Below, piece by piece: positions 41,974-53,476 of a stretch of DNA of 64,000 nt (positions are counted from its first letter, which is position 1; every line of letters begins with the position of its first letter). A model generated the notes under the pieces. The model was not told the DNA's origin and ran no database searches. It saw only the letters and a list, made by a program, of their open reading frames with translations. A program made the translations under genes and the position numbers. Origin of the DNA: Spongospora subterranea f. sp. subterranea (Eukaryota > Endomyxa: Phytomyxea > Phytomyxea > Plasmodiophorida); the NCBI GenBank assembly GCA_049724395.1, contig JAUGWO010000208.1, positions 1 through 64,000 of the forward strand, in the 5' to 3' direction.

Positions 41974-44900
41974 TTAAACTCCATGTTGTAATGTGCAATT
42001 GATCCATGTGTGAACGTCTTTGGCAAAGACGTTCAGGTATCGGTCAACTACTGTAGCGGTATCGGTCATGTCCGGAAAACAAATGGCGAAAGCACCACCC
42101 ATTGCTGATTGTCGAACCCGAATTGCATGTACTCGGACGTCTTTTATCGGCATCTCGGAAAATTGATTTGACCAGCCTGAATTTACCATAACCTTTCATG
42201 TATACTCCTAACACCATCCAATGGAATCTGTTATGATAAAAGATTCTGCGTCTGATTATATCATCTGCGCCTGGCTTTCAAGCGCTGTTCTCTGTGATAC
42301 CAACGGCCTTGCGGAGACCGATGTTGCTGAAGATTGCGAGACAGTGAAATCGAACGATCCGGGAGGCATGCGATTGCACAACGAGCGATTTCGATAGGCT
42401 CAGATGGAATCGCATTAAGAAATTCGAACAAGGTGGAAATCATTGTATGGGCTTTCAAACCAGTTTGGACAGGGTCTCGAGCAAATTGCTGGTTCGAGCA
42501 TGTATCCAAACAAGGCTCTGGAAATCAAAATTAGAGTAATCATCAGGCTTGGAAAGCGACCAAGCTAGGTGTGAGGATAAAATAGATATGACGGCAGCAT
42601 CCGTATCTGGAATGTTCAGTTCAGCTTGAACTTGTTCCTCCAAACAACCGGAGGGCGTCATCGTTGGCGTTTCGTTGTTCAAAATATTCCCAACGAGGTA
42701 TTTGAAGTCCGAAAAAGAAGCGATGGGCTCGCAAAATATCGACCGTTGGAAACCCACGACGCCACAGCTCGAGAGTAAAGTTTTCATGCCAGATGAAACC
42801 TCCTGTAACACAGGAAGAATAAACCGAAACAATTGCTCGGCCGACGATTTGTCGGAAATCTTGTCCGTCGTTACACCATTATCGTCATCGTTGCCCACAG
42901 CTTCACCAGTACGAAACCGTTTCGTTGTGTGCTTATGCTGTTCAAAGAATGAATCTAAAGTGCTGAGATACCCCTTTCCATTTCGACCTCCTGTTGATAA
43001 AATGCTACGGCAGGAGGATTCAAAAAATTGTTGGATTTTGTCAGCGTATTGATAAAACCCACGAGTTGTGAATTCTTTGTCAAACATTCGGCACAGACCA
43101 AAGACATGTTCGCAGGGCTCCTCCGTACAAAGCTTTGGATTGATAACCGCATTGTTAGCAAAGATAAACAGCGCGCCAACACATTGCAGCACTAGATTTG
43201 TTCGCGTGATCTTGTGTAATCCTGTAAGAGAGTGGAACCATAGGAATGCACTCCAAACATAAGCGATGCGTAAACGACGCTACAGACCCTTCTTATTGAA
43301 ACCAACAACTCAAAAAGACCAGGCATAATGCAAGCATCGATTTGTTGCTAACAATGCGGTTATCAATCCAAAGCTTTGTACGGAGGAGCCCTGCGAACAT
43401 GTCTTTGGTCTGTGCCGAATGTTTGACAAAGAATTCACAACCTTCGTGGGTTTTGTCAATACGCTGACAAAATCCAACAAATTTTTGAAATTCGGATGAG
43501 ACTTCACGATATTGGTGATGGTCTGATTAAATTGGGAATCTGAGTCGTTTTTTTTCTGTGGCCGAGCAGCTACGATAAACATCGGTGAGATGCCTTCCGG
43601 GGTTTTCTGTACAGAAAGAACGGCAACCTGATGCGGCGGCATCAACTTACAATCGAATTCGCGACAACCTTCGAGGGTACCTTTAATTCAGAAGACAAAT
43701 CGTTAAACGCATTGGAGCCTTCGGCGGTTATACTGGCAACCGATGTGCTTGACAGAGGAATTAGATGATTTGGATAGATTCGACCAACAATGCTTCCATA
43801 TTTTGGCGACGACAGCAAAGCCGGGACAGTTACTGTGGCGTCGAATGATAAAGATACATGAAAGACCGAAGATGTCGTTTTCGACCCTAATCCTTCCACG
43901 TAACGGGTGATACGTCTGTAAATATTGTCGGCCTCTGTGTTGAGGACACAGAAGTCTATAAGATTACAAATACCGGAACGCATTCATGGCGTTGGGACAA
44001 AACCACTTACTAACAGCAGCCGCCGAAATCCATTGTATATGACGCCAAGATGGTCCTGGCAAGTTCGTCTCGATGAGTTTACATACTTTCCTTCCATAAG
44101 ATGCAAGCATCAGATAGAAGTCCACCAACACCGATTCAAGTGGGGCGTTCATCTGGCCATTTGACCGGGAAACCATTGATCGGAGCATGCACATTAGCAG
44201 CGATTCACGAATCTCAGTGTTCGTCGAATATAGATGAGCGAACTTATCCATAAATTCATTTACACCGATGACCTCCTGTCCTTCTCCCAAAGTCATATTT
44301 GCAGAACCCAAACGATCTTTCAATCCCTTAACGGAACTGACATAAGCAAGCCATTGTTTAGCGCACAGCATCAGATGCTTTCGGGCAGGAGTTGCTGTGT
44401 TCTCGGACGAATGCAAGAAATTTTTCACTGCTGTAACTTCAATGATCGATATTTTCTGCCGGTCAATTGCAAGTTCAACCGCTTCAAGTTTGGCCATTCG
44501 CTCAAATCGGTTCCGACTCACACGCGAACCGAATGCCTCCTTGCAGGCTGCACTTATCGCAATCCGGGATCCTTTTAGAATTTTCCCATCGCAGCTCAGA
44601 TGGTGAACATGCATGCCGCCAGCGAAAGAGCGAAAAACCCAATCAGACTGAACACAACCGTACTTTTCGTATAAACGGACAAGACCTAAACGGGACTGCA
44701 TTCCGCCCAGGCAGGTGCGTTTCTTTTTCACAGCAGAGGGAGTGCTAACCACCAAAGCCTTATCTGCCTCTAGAACAGCATCGCTACTCCTCGCTGCTGT
44801 GAAATACGAGGTAATTAGTCTTTAAGACCGACTGCCTTCTACAGCCCGCATGTGGATCGCAGTTATAACAAAACATTGCGCTCAGAAAAATACTCTGAGA

Positions 44901-45047
44901 ATATAATTGGTTAAAAATCCACCGATTGTGTTCCTTGAGACGTCCAAGAGTAAACGGATGCCTGCATAAAATCCGTGTATTATCGAGTTTGCATCGAATC
45001 CAGTGGCCATCCGGGTCAAGGGCGACATTTTCCTGGCTGAGCAGCAT
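41974..45047 (-). pseudogene. Unclassified large TE-type protein (EH-FG--R block)
   Basis: Minus-strand blocks at 45047-44784, 44755-43964 (263 codons, MVVSTPSAVKKKRTCLGGMQ), 43983-43642, 43645-43500, 43192-42455 (245 codons) and 42189-41974 appear to be one decayed protein of about 900 residues. The most distinctive part is EEPCEHVFGLCRMFDKEFTT followed by GFYQYADKIQ, which resembles a conserved block near the C-terminus of uncharacterised repetitive proteins in fungi (from memory). I cannot assign a superfamily. No catalytic triad is claimed. An inverted duplication of 43019-43161 disrupts the gene. Frame changes and the repeat-flanked setting indicate mobile DNA rather than a host gene. 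Confidence 0.5.
43019..43489. repeat. ~143-bp inverted duplication inside the TE gene
   Basis: 43019-43161 and the reverse complement of 43345-43489 match almost perfectly (shared CATTCGGCACAGACCAAAGA, GCAGGGCTCCTCCGTACAAA; a few single-base differences near the outer end). The spacer is 183 bp. The arm encodes the EEPCEHVFGLCR block on the minus strand, so the second arm carries it backwards and destroys the reading frame. Confidence 0.92.
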
Positions 45048-45465
45048 GGCATGCTCATCAGGTCTTCACACCCTCCGCCATATTATAGGGACTATATGGT
45101 CCGCAACATTTGAAGCCCGTGGCGGTCGGCGGTAGAGTCAGCCAAACCCTAGGCGGTACCCTGGTCCATGAAAAAATTGTTGGTGGCGTACCGGCGGGGG
45201 ATCAGAGTCCGTGATAGGAACGTCGCCCCTCCTAATGCTACGTTGTACAGTACATAGTAGGGAATTCGAGAACCGCAGTGGGGTGACATGCTGCAACTGA
45301 AAAATTGCGTGACACTTTTTTTTTCTCGTGACACGAATTTTTTTCTTCCGCCCCCCAGGAAAATCATAAACTCGTCTACCATAGTCTACCGCGGTCAACC
45401 AGCCGCACAACCATGATGTGGCCCCGCACTGCTCACACACATTCCAACACGTCGTGATTGTCGTT

Positions 45466-46851
45466 ATGCCGAGCCAGGCTGTCATCGATTTCATCCAGAA
45501 TCAGCTGTATTTAAATCGGTCTAACGAGGAGATTGTTCACGACTTGCGAGAGGATTTCCAATTAGACATTTCTAAGCGAACTTTGCAGAGATGAATCAAG
45601 TCAGCTGGGCTGGATCGCCCAGTTCCCCCTTCAGCCATTGACCGCAGCGTTGAATGGATCGGCGACGTCCGGGATTTGGTCAAACGTGGCGTGAAAGTTA
45701 AGGACGTTTTATTCCATGTTCGGAAAACTTATCAGGAGAACTTAAGCTTACGCTCGTTTGAAGCAATTCTTAAGGTTTGAAATGTAATGCATTTCATTCT
45801 GCATCATCATGAATCTTTAGGAATCTGGGATATCAATTCGGCAATACATACCACAAGATATTGTCGAAGATATGGTTCAAGTGGAATCGCGAGGAGATGG
45901 CCAAGATTTAGGTTGCCGTGCGATGACGAGACGCTTGAGGGAGACTTATAATGTGCAGGTTACTCGCGATTCGGTATCTGCAGCACAGCGAAAGATCACA
46001 CCTGACGCTGTCAATTCAAGGAAGAAACAACGACTGACGCGACGCGAATACCATGTAGAAGGACCAAATGCTCTTTGGCATTTTGATCAGAATGACAAGC
46101 TGCGTCAGTTTGGATATGAAATCCACGCCTACGTCGACGGGTGGTCGCGAAAAATCCTGTGGCTTCATGTAGGCGTTTCTAATCGCATCCCGGAACAGAT
46201 ACTCGTGTATTATATTGATGCAATTGAGCATCACGGCTGTATGCCCTTACGCCAGCGTCTGATCGGGGAGCCGAGAACGCTCTGGCAGCTGCAATTCAGA
46301 TGCACTTCAACGGGGAAGATGCCCATATTTACGGGCGATCTGTAGCCAACCAGCGTATCGAAAGCTGGTGGAACCAGATGTACAGTAATGGCATCGCTTT
46401 TTGAATTGATTATTTTAAAGGGCTTGATGCGAGTGCTTTATATAATGCCGACGACGACTATCAGCTAAAGTGCAGCTATGTTGTTTTTGGCCCATTGATA
46501 GAAGACACCTTAGACAAGGTTTACACCGAGTGGAATGGTCATAAAATGCGAAAGAGCAGCAATAATCCCGGTGGAGTGCCCGAATTCCTCTATTTGCACC
46601 CAGAATTGCACGATGCAGTCGATTGCCGACTTGATGTCCCGCCATTATTGTACGACTGGGCTACTGCTGCATATCCTGATTGCATTATCGATCTGAACGA
46701 TCTGTTTTGCATTGCAAACGAACGTCGTTTTTTTGTTGAGTCACTCGTAAGTGCTGGATTGTGGCCTATCAGTCTGGACAACATGACGGCAGCATTTTTG
46801 TTTCTTCAGACGCAGCGAGCAGCAATAGCCCCAATGCTGTCAAATGACTAA
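45466..46851 (+). pseudogene. Integrase-like (rve-type DDE) transposase with stops and a frameshift
   Basis: ATG 45466 opens MPSQAVIDFIQNQLYLNRSN, an N-terminal HTH region (SNEEIVHDLREDFQLDISKRTLQ), broken by TGA at 45592. It continues to an intron-like gap (~45775-45821, GTTTGA...TTTAG) and resumes ESGISIRQYIPQDIVEDMVQ. The core reads GPNALWHFDQNDKLRQFGYE and IHAYVDGWSRKILWL (first Asp in WHFDQ or YVDG). After a one-base shift near 46260 it reads SDRGAENALAAAIQMHF (second Asp) and RSVANQRIESWWNQMY (catalytic Glu), then a TGA at 46402 where the family has Trp (F-stop-IDYF). The tail runs in frame to TAA at 46849-46851 (…AAIAPMLSND). Apart from two TGAs and one indel the protein is largely preserved, implying fairly recent activity. 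Confidence 0.78.
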
Positions 46852-47025
46852 AATGAATATTACTATATCTTGTATTGAACTAATCATATACGATCTTGAC
46901 GCAGGCGAAAACGCGACGACATTCGCTGCACGGTGACGTGGTCGGCTCGAACGCCGGATTTCATGCGGTCACTGTTTTCTGGTTGCTTGCGCTTGCGGGT
47001 CTGTGATTCTAGAGAAAAAGGATTC

Positions 47026-48647
47026 TCATCCTGTATTCATATAATGATTGGTCAGTTCAATTCGCTGAATTCTACAAAGATGAATAACATACAGCTGTAT
47101 CTTGATCAGGTGGACTGAGGTGATAACAGCATCGATTTTTTGAGTGGTACACGCTGTGTTCGATGATTCATCACCGTCTTGCGACTCGACATCATCTTCG
47201 GTGAGCGGTACAGACACGTCACGGTTTGTTTTTTCATGTGCTGGTGCATCATCAGCAATAAAAATTTCAACATCTGTCCCGCTCAGCTCCAATAGGTGAC
47301 ACACCATATTGCGTTCATGTTCTTTAAAGAATTGACTAATCGAGCTGATTCCTAGATTTCCGCATCCGAATTCCGATGGAGAATGCTCCGCGGTTACTAT
47401 TTCAACATCGGCGAACTGTCCTTGAGCGCCTTGTAGATCCATAAACATGCATCTGCGTTTGGAATGAATCCAGGACCAGTGCGCGAACGCCGTCGCAATC
47501 ATCTTATCTTTTTTGGCCCTCGCAGACCGACACTCCTGCGCCTGAATAATGGCGTCGGTGTTGGACACAAGCTTGACAAAGGCTTTTGATCGCAGTTGTC
47601 GCTCAACGATCCAAATAACTCCCCTCTGGCACATCTTTTGTAACTGCGAACCTGGTTTGGCCACCAAGTCTACAGATTCTGGCAATAGCTCAACAATGAC
47701 GCTATCGCAGAATTGGATGTGAAATTTTCTGTCGAGGGTTCTATTAAACTCAATAGCAGCTGCTGCTGCAAGCGCCATGTTTTGAACGGAGCGCCCATGC
47801 AGGCCTAAGCTATCATTGCGGGTGTCACGAGAAACCTTATACGCATTACAGGTGCCTCACCGAACACGCACTTGAATAATCCGTCCTTGAAAACAGTTTT
47901 GCATCCTCCATCCTCGACAGGATCCTCCAAATTCGGAGCCGTAATATCATAGAGAAATTTCTCTGTCCATCGGGGAGGAGTTGTGGAAACATCATACTGT
48001 CTCAATATAGCTACAGCGTTTGTTTCGATCCCCGATCATCTTTTGCGTCATCGTAAAATTGATGAAATTCCGGATATGATATTTCCGGATGTATACCGAA
48101 TGCATTAGGACAGGTGGATTTCTTTTTTGGAGGGTCCACGATGACCGGGATGTCAGCCAGCGAGCGGCCTTCACATATATCGTTCGGCAACTCAAAGGGA
48201 AGGTAAGTGTCATCATTGCACAGAAGATGGTCATCAGTACAGTCGATTGCGGGGCGATGGAGGTCCTGACTTTCCTTGCGAATCAACCACAAGGTTTTCT
48301 TGCCTGACGATGACAGGTTAAAGGGGAAAGGTGAAAACGGGGTGTTCTCAATGATGCGAGCGCCGTCAGACGTCGATAACTCGTAGTTGGCAAACTTTTC
48401 ACTGCGGGTAGGGGAACAAGCAGTTTTGGATTTCTGAGACAACTTGGTCGTACGTAGAATCCAGGGTGAACACAATGTTCACAGCTGCCCCCTGTTCGAG
48501 TTTGAAAGGCTTGAGAGTGACCGGGTGGATCGCCGCTGGGTATGCCGTGATGTTGACCATCTTCGCCGTTGGATTGACAACCTTCGTTTGATTGCCAGCG
48601 CGACGCCTATTCTGGGAGATGGCGCCGGATTCCAAGAGGCCTGTCAA
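47026..48647 (-). pseudogene. Alpha-kinase-like (atypical protein kinase) gene inside the transposon
   Basis: C-terminal block 47778-~47110: MALAAAAAIEFNRTLDRKFH, then ATAFAHWSWIHSKRRCMFMD LQGAQGQFADVEIV and FGCGNLGISSISQFFKEHER-NMVC. This is the alpha-kinase signature (HWTY--S---L-V-DLQG, then GNLG--GI--FF--H-C---C); the DLQG Asp is kept, but the first Cys of the H-C---C zinc site is Arg. Upstream block 48005-47850 has VEDGGCKTVFKDGLFKCVFG, like the glycine-rich N-lobe loop. Earlier blocks (48475-48011 and 48647-48425) read FHQFYDDAKDDRGS, DGARIIENTPFSPFPFNLSS, SGAISQNRRRAGNQTKVVNP and are probably an N-terminal extension. Frame breaks lie near 48425, 48015 and 47850. Alpha-kinases (eEF2K, myosin heavy chain kinases) phosphorylate Ser/Thr. 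No DNA transposon function is established for them. Confidence 0.7.
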
Positions 48648-49181
48648 TGTTTTGTTGATCGACAGTTGCGTACTTAATTAATTGCCCTGGCAGTCAGTTT
48701 TGCACTGGCCCTGAAGGGCGGCGCAGTAGGTGCAATAAAACGCAACCTTTGTTGAACGTGGTGAGCGTGAGAGAACAGGATCGAGGAACTATCGTATCGC
48801 GATCGGTTTTGGCAGTTCGGAGTCCATACTGCGAAGTCTGACTACGGCCTGGGATACCTCATGGTTGAGGAGCTGGTTAATAACGGTAGAATCGGGTAGA
48901 CTATGGTAGACGACGTGTAAGATTTTTTGGGGAAGGAGGAAGAAACAAAATTCGTGTCACAAAGAAAAAAAAGTGTCACGCAATTTTTCTGTTGCAACAT
49001 GTCACCCCACTGCGGTTCTCGAATTCCGTACAGTAGTATGTACATATCAATGTAACCTCCCGCCATCAGTGGTCACGACCCCCAACTCCTCAACACTAAG
49101 TTACGCACCTTTTAAGAGCAAGAGAGCGGTGCTGTTACACATAATCCACTCCAGTTCATTCTGCAGTATCTTATCTGAGGA

Positions 49182-51421
49182 ATGTCTTCTAAGGCGCTTT
49201 CATCTGGAAACGGAGCTCCTATCAATGATGACAACAACTCGAAAACGGCAGGGTGTAATCGAAAATTGCGTCGTAATTTTCACGAGGAAGACTGACCATA
49301 ACTCATTTAGACCAAATGGTCCGATTCTTCTTGAAGATTTTCATTTAATTGACAAGCTCGCACATTTTGATCGTGAACGAATCCCCGAACGGGTTGTACA
49401 TGCAAAAGGTGCCGGTGCCCATGGATATTTCCAAGTCACCAACGACATCACCAAATATACCAAGGCCAAATTGTTCAGCAAGGTTATGCGTTTTCATGCT
49501 AAATTTCTGGTGACGTTTTCCTTTTCTTCACATGTCTTCCAATGTCATTGCGTTTTTCAGGTTTATGGTTCAAAATTTCCTCTTTGCGGTTTATTTTGCG
49601 CGACCAAAATATTATGCGAATATAGTTGCAATTATAGCATAGCAAGGATGTTCAATAGTTGCCTCAGGTGGGCAAACGAACACCATTGTTTGCCAGATTT
49701 AGTACGGTCGGTGGCGAAAAAGGTTCTGCTGATGCTGCTCGTGATCCCCGTAACCGAAATAACAATTATTCACTTCATTTGATAATGTTGCTAATTTAGG
49801 TGGATTTGCCATAAAACACTATACGGAAGAAGGCGTGTGGGATTTAGTTGGTATGTAACAACTTCTTTTACTACCAAACATTGTTTTGATTTTGTATGCA
49901 GGAAATAACACCCCTGTTTTTTTCATTCGAGACCCTGCTAAGGTATCTGGATTCAAGCTTCCAATCAACTCAATATGACTTTGCAATCAACTCAATATTA
50001 CTTTGCGGTATACAGTTTCCCGATTTTATTCATACACAGAAGCGTAATCCTGAGACGAATTGCCCAGATGCGAATATGTTCTGGGATTTCCTGACGTATG
50101 TAGGTTCGTAATTCGCCAGTTTTTTTTCTCATTAATTCCTCTTTTATTACAGTCTCGTTCCTGAATCGATTCATCAAATAACAGTTGTGATGTCGGACCG
50201 AGGAACCCCATTCTCTTATCGCCATATGAATGGTAAACGGAGCCACTCGATACCAATCAAGTGTTTTGTTCATCTTTCGAATAGGGTATTCATCCCATAC
50301 TTTGAAACTTGTTAATGACAAGAATGAGTCTTTTTGGGTAAAGTTTCACTACAAGCCAGATGCTGGGGTGAAGGTTGTAAAATTTTCGCTGCTTCGCTCT
50401 TATGATTGCATATATTTACTAGTCGTGTAGAACTTCACCGGTGAAGAAGCTGCTAAAATGAGAATGCACGATCCCGATCACGCAACTCGGGATCTGTTTG
50501 AGCACATTCGCTCTGGAAAGGAAGCTTCCTGGTCAGTATTCATTCAGGTACAATATTATCCCACTCAATAGCGTTTTTTTCGACTTACGGACGATCAGGT
50601 TATCCCGGAAGCAGAAGGATACACGTATAAATGGAATATATTTGATGTCACAAAGGTCGTTTCGTTCACTTTGGTTTCTGCTTCGATTGACTAATGGCTT
50701 AGGTCTGGCCTCACTGTGATTATCCCCTTGTTCCAATCGGAAAGATGGTGTTAAACAAGAACCCATCAAATTACTTCGCCGAAGTCGAACAAGCAGCATT
50801 TAGTCCTGGACATTTGGTGCCCGGTATCGAAATTAGCCCAGATAGAATGTTACAGGTAGGTTGAACTGAATTAATTTTCCGGTAGCGTCGATTTTTTAGA
50901 TTTTTCTATTCAGGCTCGAGTCTTTTCTTATCCAGACACGCATCGTCATCGCCTTGGAGTCAATTACAAGCAAATTCCGATTAATTGTCCGTACATCAGC
51001 GGTGTGAACCACTATCAACGCGATGGTGCCATGACCGTCAATGGAAATGTTGATGATGCAATGTCACTATCAAATTAGTTATTCACCCATGACATAGGGC
51101 AGCGGTCCAAATTACTGGCCAAACTCGGTTCCTGGTGCCCCCGCCCCTGACAAGTCTAAATCGGAATCCAAGTATTCCATTTCGACATGCAAGGCAGCGC
51201 GTTATCCTCATAGTCATCCTAATGATGACTATGCACAGCCTAAAGCTTTGTACAGTCAGGTCATGACAGAGAAGGACCGCGTTAGTCTAATCGCAAACAT
51301 TGTATCTTCCGCCAAGGGTACAGCTCCTAACATTCAAAAGCGAATCATTGCGTACTTTACCAAATGCGATGCCGATTATGGACGTCGTGTCGCATTAGGC
51401 CTGCAAAAGGCGTCTCTTTAA
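49182..51421 (+). CDS. Catalase (heme, typical monofunctional), many exons
   Basis: Decomposes hydrogen peroxide to water and oxygen. Exons recovered: 49182-49252, 49311-49482, 49668-49749, 49800-49850, 49902-49942, 50016-50095, 50153-50232, then 50282 to ~50373, ~50431-50548 ([20 protein letters not shown]), ~50600-50657, ~50703-50853 and ~50914 to the end. Introns are 58 bp upward. Start [20 protein letters not shown]. Active-site His lies in [20 protein letters not shown], the distal region in [20 protein letters not shown], Asn in [12 protein letters not shown], and the proximal heme Tyr in [17 protein letters not shown]. The C-terminal catalase-related domain includes [14 protein letters not shown] and ends GLQKASL-TAA; there is no clear PTS1. 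One late intron (after MTVNGN, ~51050-51099) skips a stop. All essential residues appear intact. The left neighbour is the alpha-kinase transposon, ending 155 bp upstream of the ATG. Confidence 0.94.
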
Positions 51422-51644
51422 TCCGCCTGAGATTGGAATTTCGAGAAATACACATTGGTTACTGCTTTAACTGGTCGATTCAAATAGCTACATACTGATA
51501 TACAGTAGAATCTCTTATTAATGAAGCTCTTATAATCAATAACCACCAATTGTGTTCTATGGCTTATACTCCCTCCGTCCCATAAAACCTATCGAAAATT
51601 TATTTTACGCGTAATTTACAAAATACCTCAAATCTAGATCTTTA

Positions 51645-53199
51645 TTGCTGAAGTACCCCAACCCGAAAGATCTGCAGAACATAGTCAAAGGACAGTTTGG
51701 AGCAACGGTTCCGTATTACACGGCGTGGAAATCTTTAGACAATCTAAAGGCACAAAGTGAAATGCTTAACGACGAGTCGTTTCAAAAAATTGAAGATTAT
51801 TTGCGGCGATTTGCACTCAAAAATCCAGGCACCCATTACGCTGTTGAGCGCCGTGATGATGACAGTATTTATCGTGCGTTTCTTTGTTTTGGATATGCTT
51901 CTGAAGCAGTTGACGTGTGTTTTCCTGTCATTGTTAATGATGCTTGTCACATGAAAAGCAAATACGGTGGTATGATCATGGCCGCTAATATCCTTGACGG
52001 TGAACGACAAATAATACCTTTGGCCATAGCGTTGGTACCCACAGAATACGAATGTCAATGGGCTTTTTTCTACACGAATTTAAAGGTATCCATTGAGTCG
52101 ATCAACAATCCGCTCTTTGTTAATATACATGACCGCGAAAAAGGTATGCACAATGCTCAAGTTCGCATTTTACCTATGATGCGGGAGTCGATTTGTATGT
52201 TTCATCTTGAACAGAACGTGAAGAGAAGTTTCCGCACTGATGTTGAAAATTTCACGACGTCGTCCCTCCTGGAAGAATACAGCACGCTGTGAAAGCAGCC
52301 ACTCAAGAAAGCTTAGCCGTTGCATTAACGTATATTCGTAATCGGAATGAACTTATCTATGAGTATTTGATGGCCAGCGATCCTAGAACCTGGGCGACGA
52401 GCCTTTTTCCTGTTCCAAGATACGGCATCTATACGTCCAACAGTGCAGAGACCATGAACTCAACGATGGAGAAGTTGCGTAATGGCAGTTATTTAAACGT
52501 CTTCGTTAAGTTCATCGAAAACGTATCCAAACAAAGGTTCACAAGACTCTCCAAATACCGCAACCTATCCACAGAAGTTACGCTTCGCTTTCAAACTGAG
52601 TACAACAACACTTTGCAGGAGGGACGACGTCGTGAATTTTTCAGATCTTCGGATTCTGTGTTTAACGTCAAAAGCGAAAATGCAGACACATCCCGCAGCG
52701 TTGATCTTGATACAAAGACGTGTTCGTGTGGACTTTTTCAAGAACTCGGTAAACCATGTTCTCACGCCGCGGCCGCGATCAGTTTCATCGGAGGCGAGTA
52801 CCTAAATTTTCTTCATCCGTGTTACCTAGTTACCTAGTTGCTTCCTTAATCTCGGCTTACATCTCACCGATCATTCCAATCCCGGTTGACGAACTGGTTA
52901 GCGATGGAATCACCAAACCTCCAGTGATCGTACCAAAGCGAGGACGACCAAAAAAACGTCGGATCCGAGCTCGAATTCACGAAGTCCCAGAAGAGCAGCA
53001 AATTCGTTGCAGCAGGTGCCAGAAAAAAGGGCATAATATTCGCACATGTCCTTTGTCGGTTCAAAGCCAAGCAATTCAAAGCCAAGCAATTTCAAGCCAA
53101 GCGCATCTCAATTTTACTTTACAACCAGTATCGCGCAAGAAGCGGGCAGTTGTTTGTAAAGACTGGCGTTCACCAATAGTGCGTGACAGTATTTTTTAA
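51645..53199 (+). pseudogene. MuDR-type MULE transposase with SWIM and CCHC zinc fingers
   Basis: Block 1 (51645-52292): KDLQNIVKGQFGATVPYYTA, then FPVIVNDACHMKSKYGGMIM (first Asp, D-CH-K--YGG), VPTEYECQWAFFYTNLK, NIHDREKGMHNAQVRILP (second Asp), and MFHLEQNVKRSF. Block 2 (52289-52837): LAVALTYIRNRNELIYEYLM, YGIYTSNSAETMNSTMEKLR, and the SWIM finger CSCGLFQELGKPCSHAAAA. Block 3 (52756-53199): a basic linker (KRGRPKKRRIRAR) and zinc knuckle CSRCQKKGHNIRTC. Frames shift near 52270 and 52790. The three-part organisation is that of MuDR/MURA-type transposases. A motif ACTCCCTCCGTCCCATAAAA at 51567-51590 lies upstream, but no matching end was found. Confidence 0.82.
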
Positions 53200-53476
53200 A
53201 ACTGCGTTTTTGGGGTACAGTAGCGATCACCTTAACCCGACAATTTCAAACCCTAGTCCCAATATTTTCACGAGATTTAATGTACACTTAGTGTACATAT
53301 GATACTCTAAGTCATTTTGTTAAATGGGAGATTTGTACACTTAGAGCATCCCCACCCGTCGCGCTAAAAGCTAGATCGCGCTAAACTAGAATTAGCGCGG
53401 CATCGCGCAATTTTTTTAGCGTTTCCAAACTGCGATCCACACCGGTAGAGGGTTTCCGCTAGAACTCTAAATTCTA

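Larger units (their letters stand above)
45261..49027. mobile_element. Integrase-type DNA transposon with ~140-bp TIRs and alpha-kinase cargo
   Basis: 45261-~45400 and the reverse complement of ~48885-49027 share a long TIR: GGAATTCGAGAACCGCAGTG, then GGGTGACATG-TGCAAC-GAAA, TTGCGTGACAC, T-run, GTGACACGAATTT and TCTACCATAGTCTACC, with small indels. The 3.77-kb interior has two convergent genes: an integrase-like transposase (+, 45466-46851) and an alpha-kinase-like gene (-, 48647-47026). Both flanks contain GTACAGTA close to the ends, but a clean target duplication could not be fixed. The superfamily is uncertain: the rve-type domain with GPN-LWH-D---KL and NQRIESWW blocks fits Ginger- or IS3EU-like eukaryotic transposons. 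Confidence 0.8.

Noticed and set aside
47026-48647. Alpha-kinase as an ordinary host gene next to a transposon
   Set aside because: Both TIR copies lie outside it (45261 and 49027), and it is convergent with the transposase inside them. It also carries frame breaks, like the transposase.
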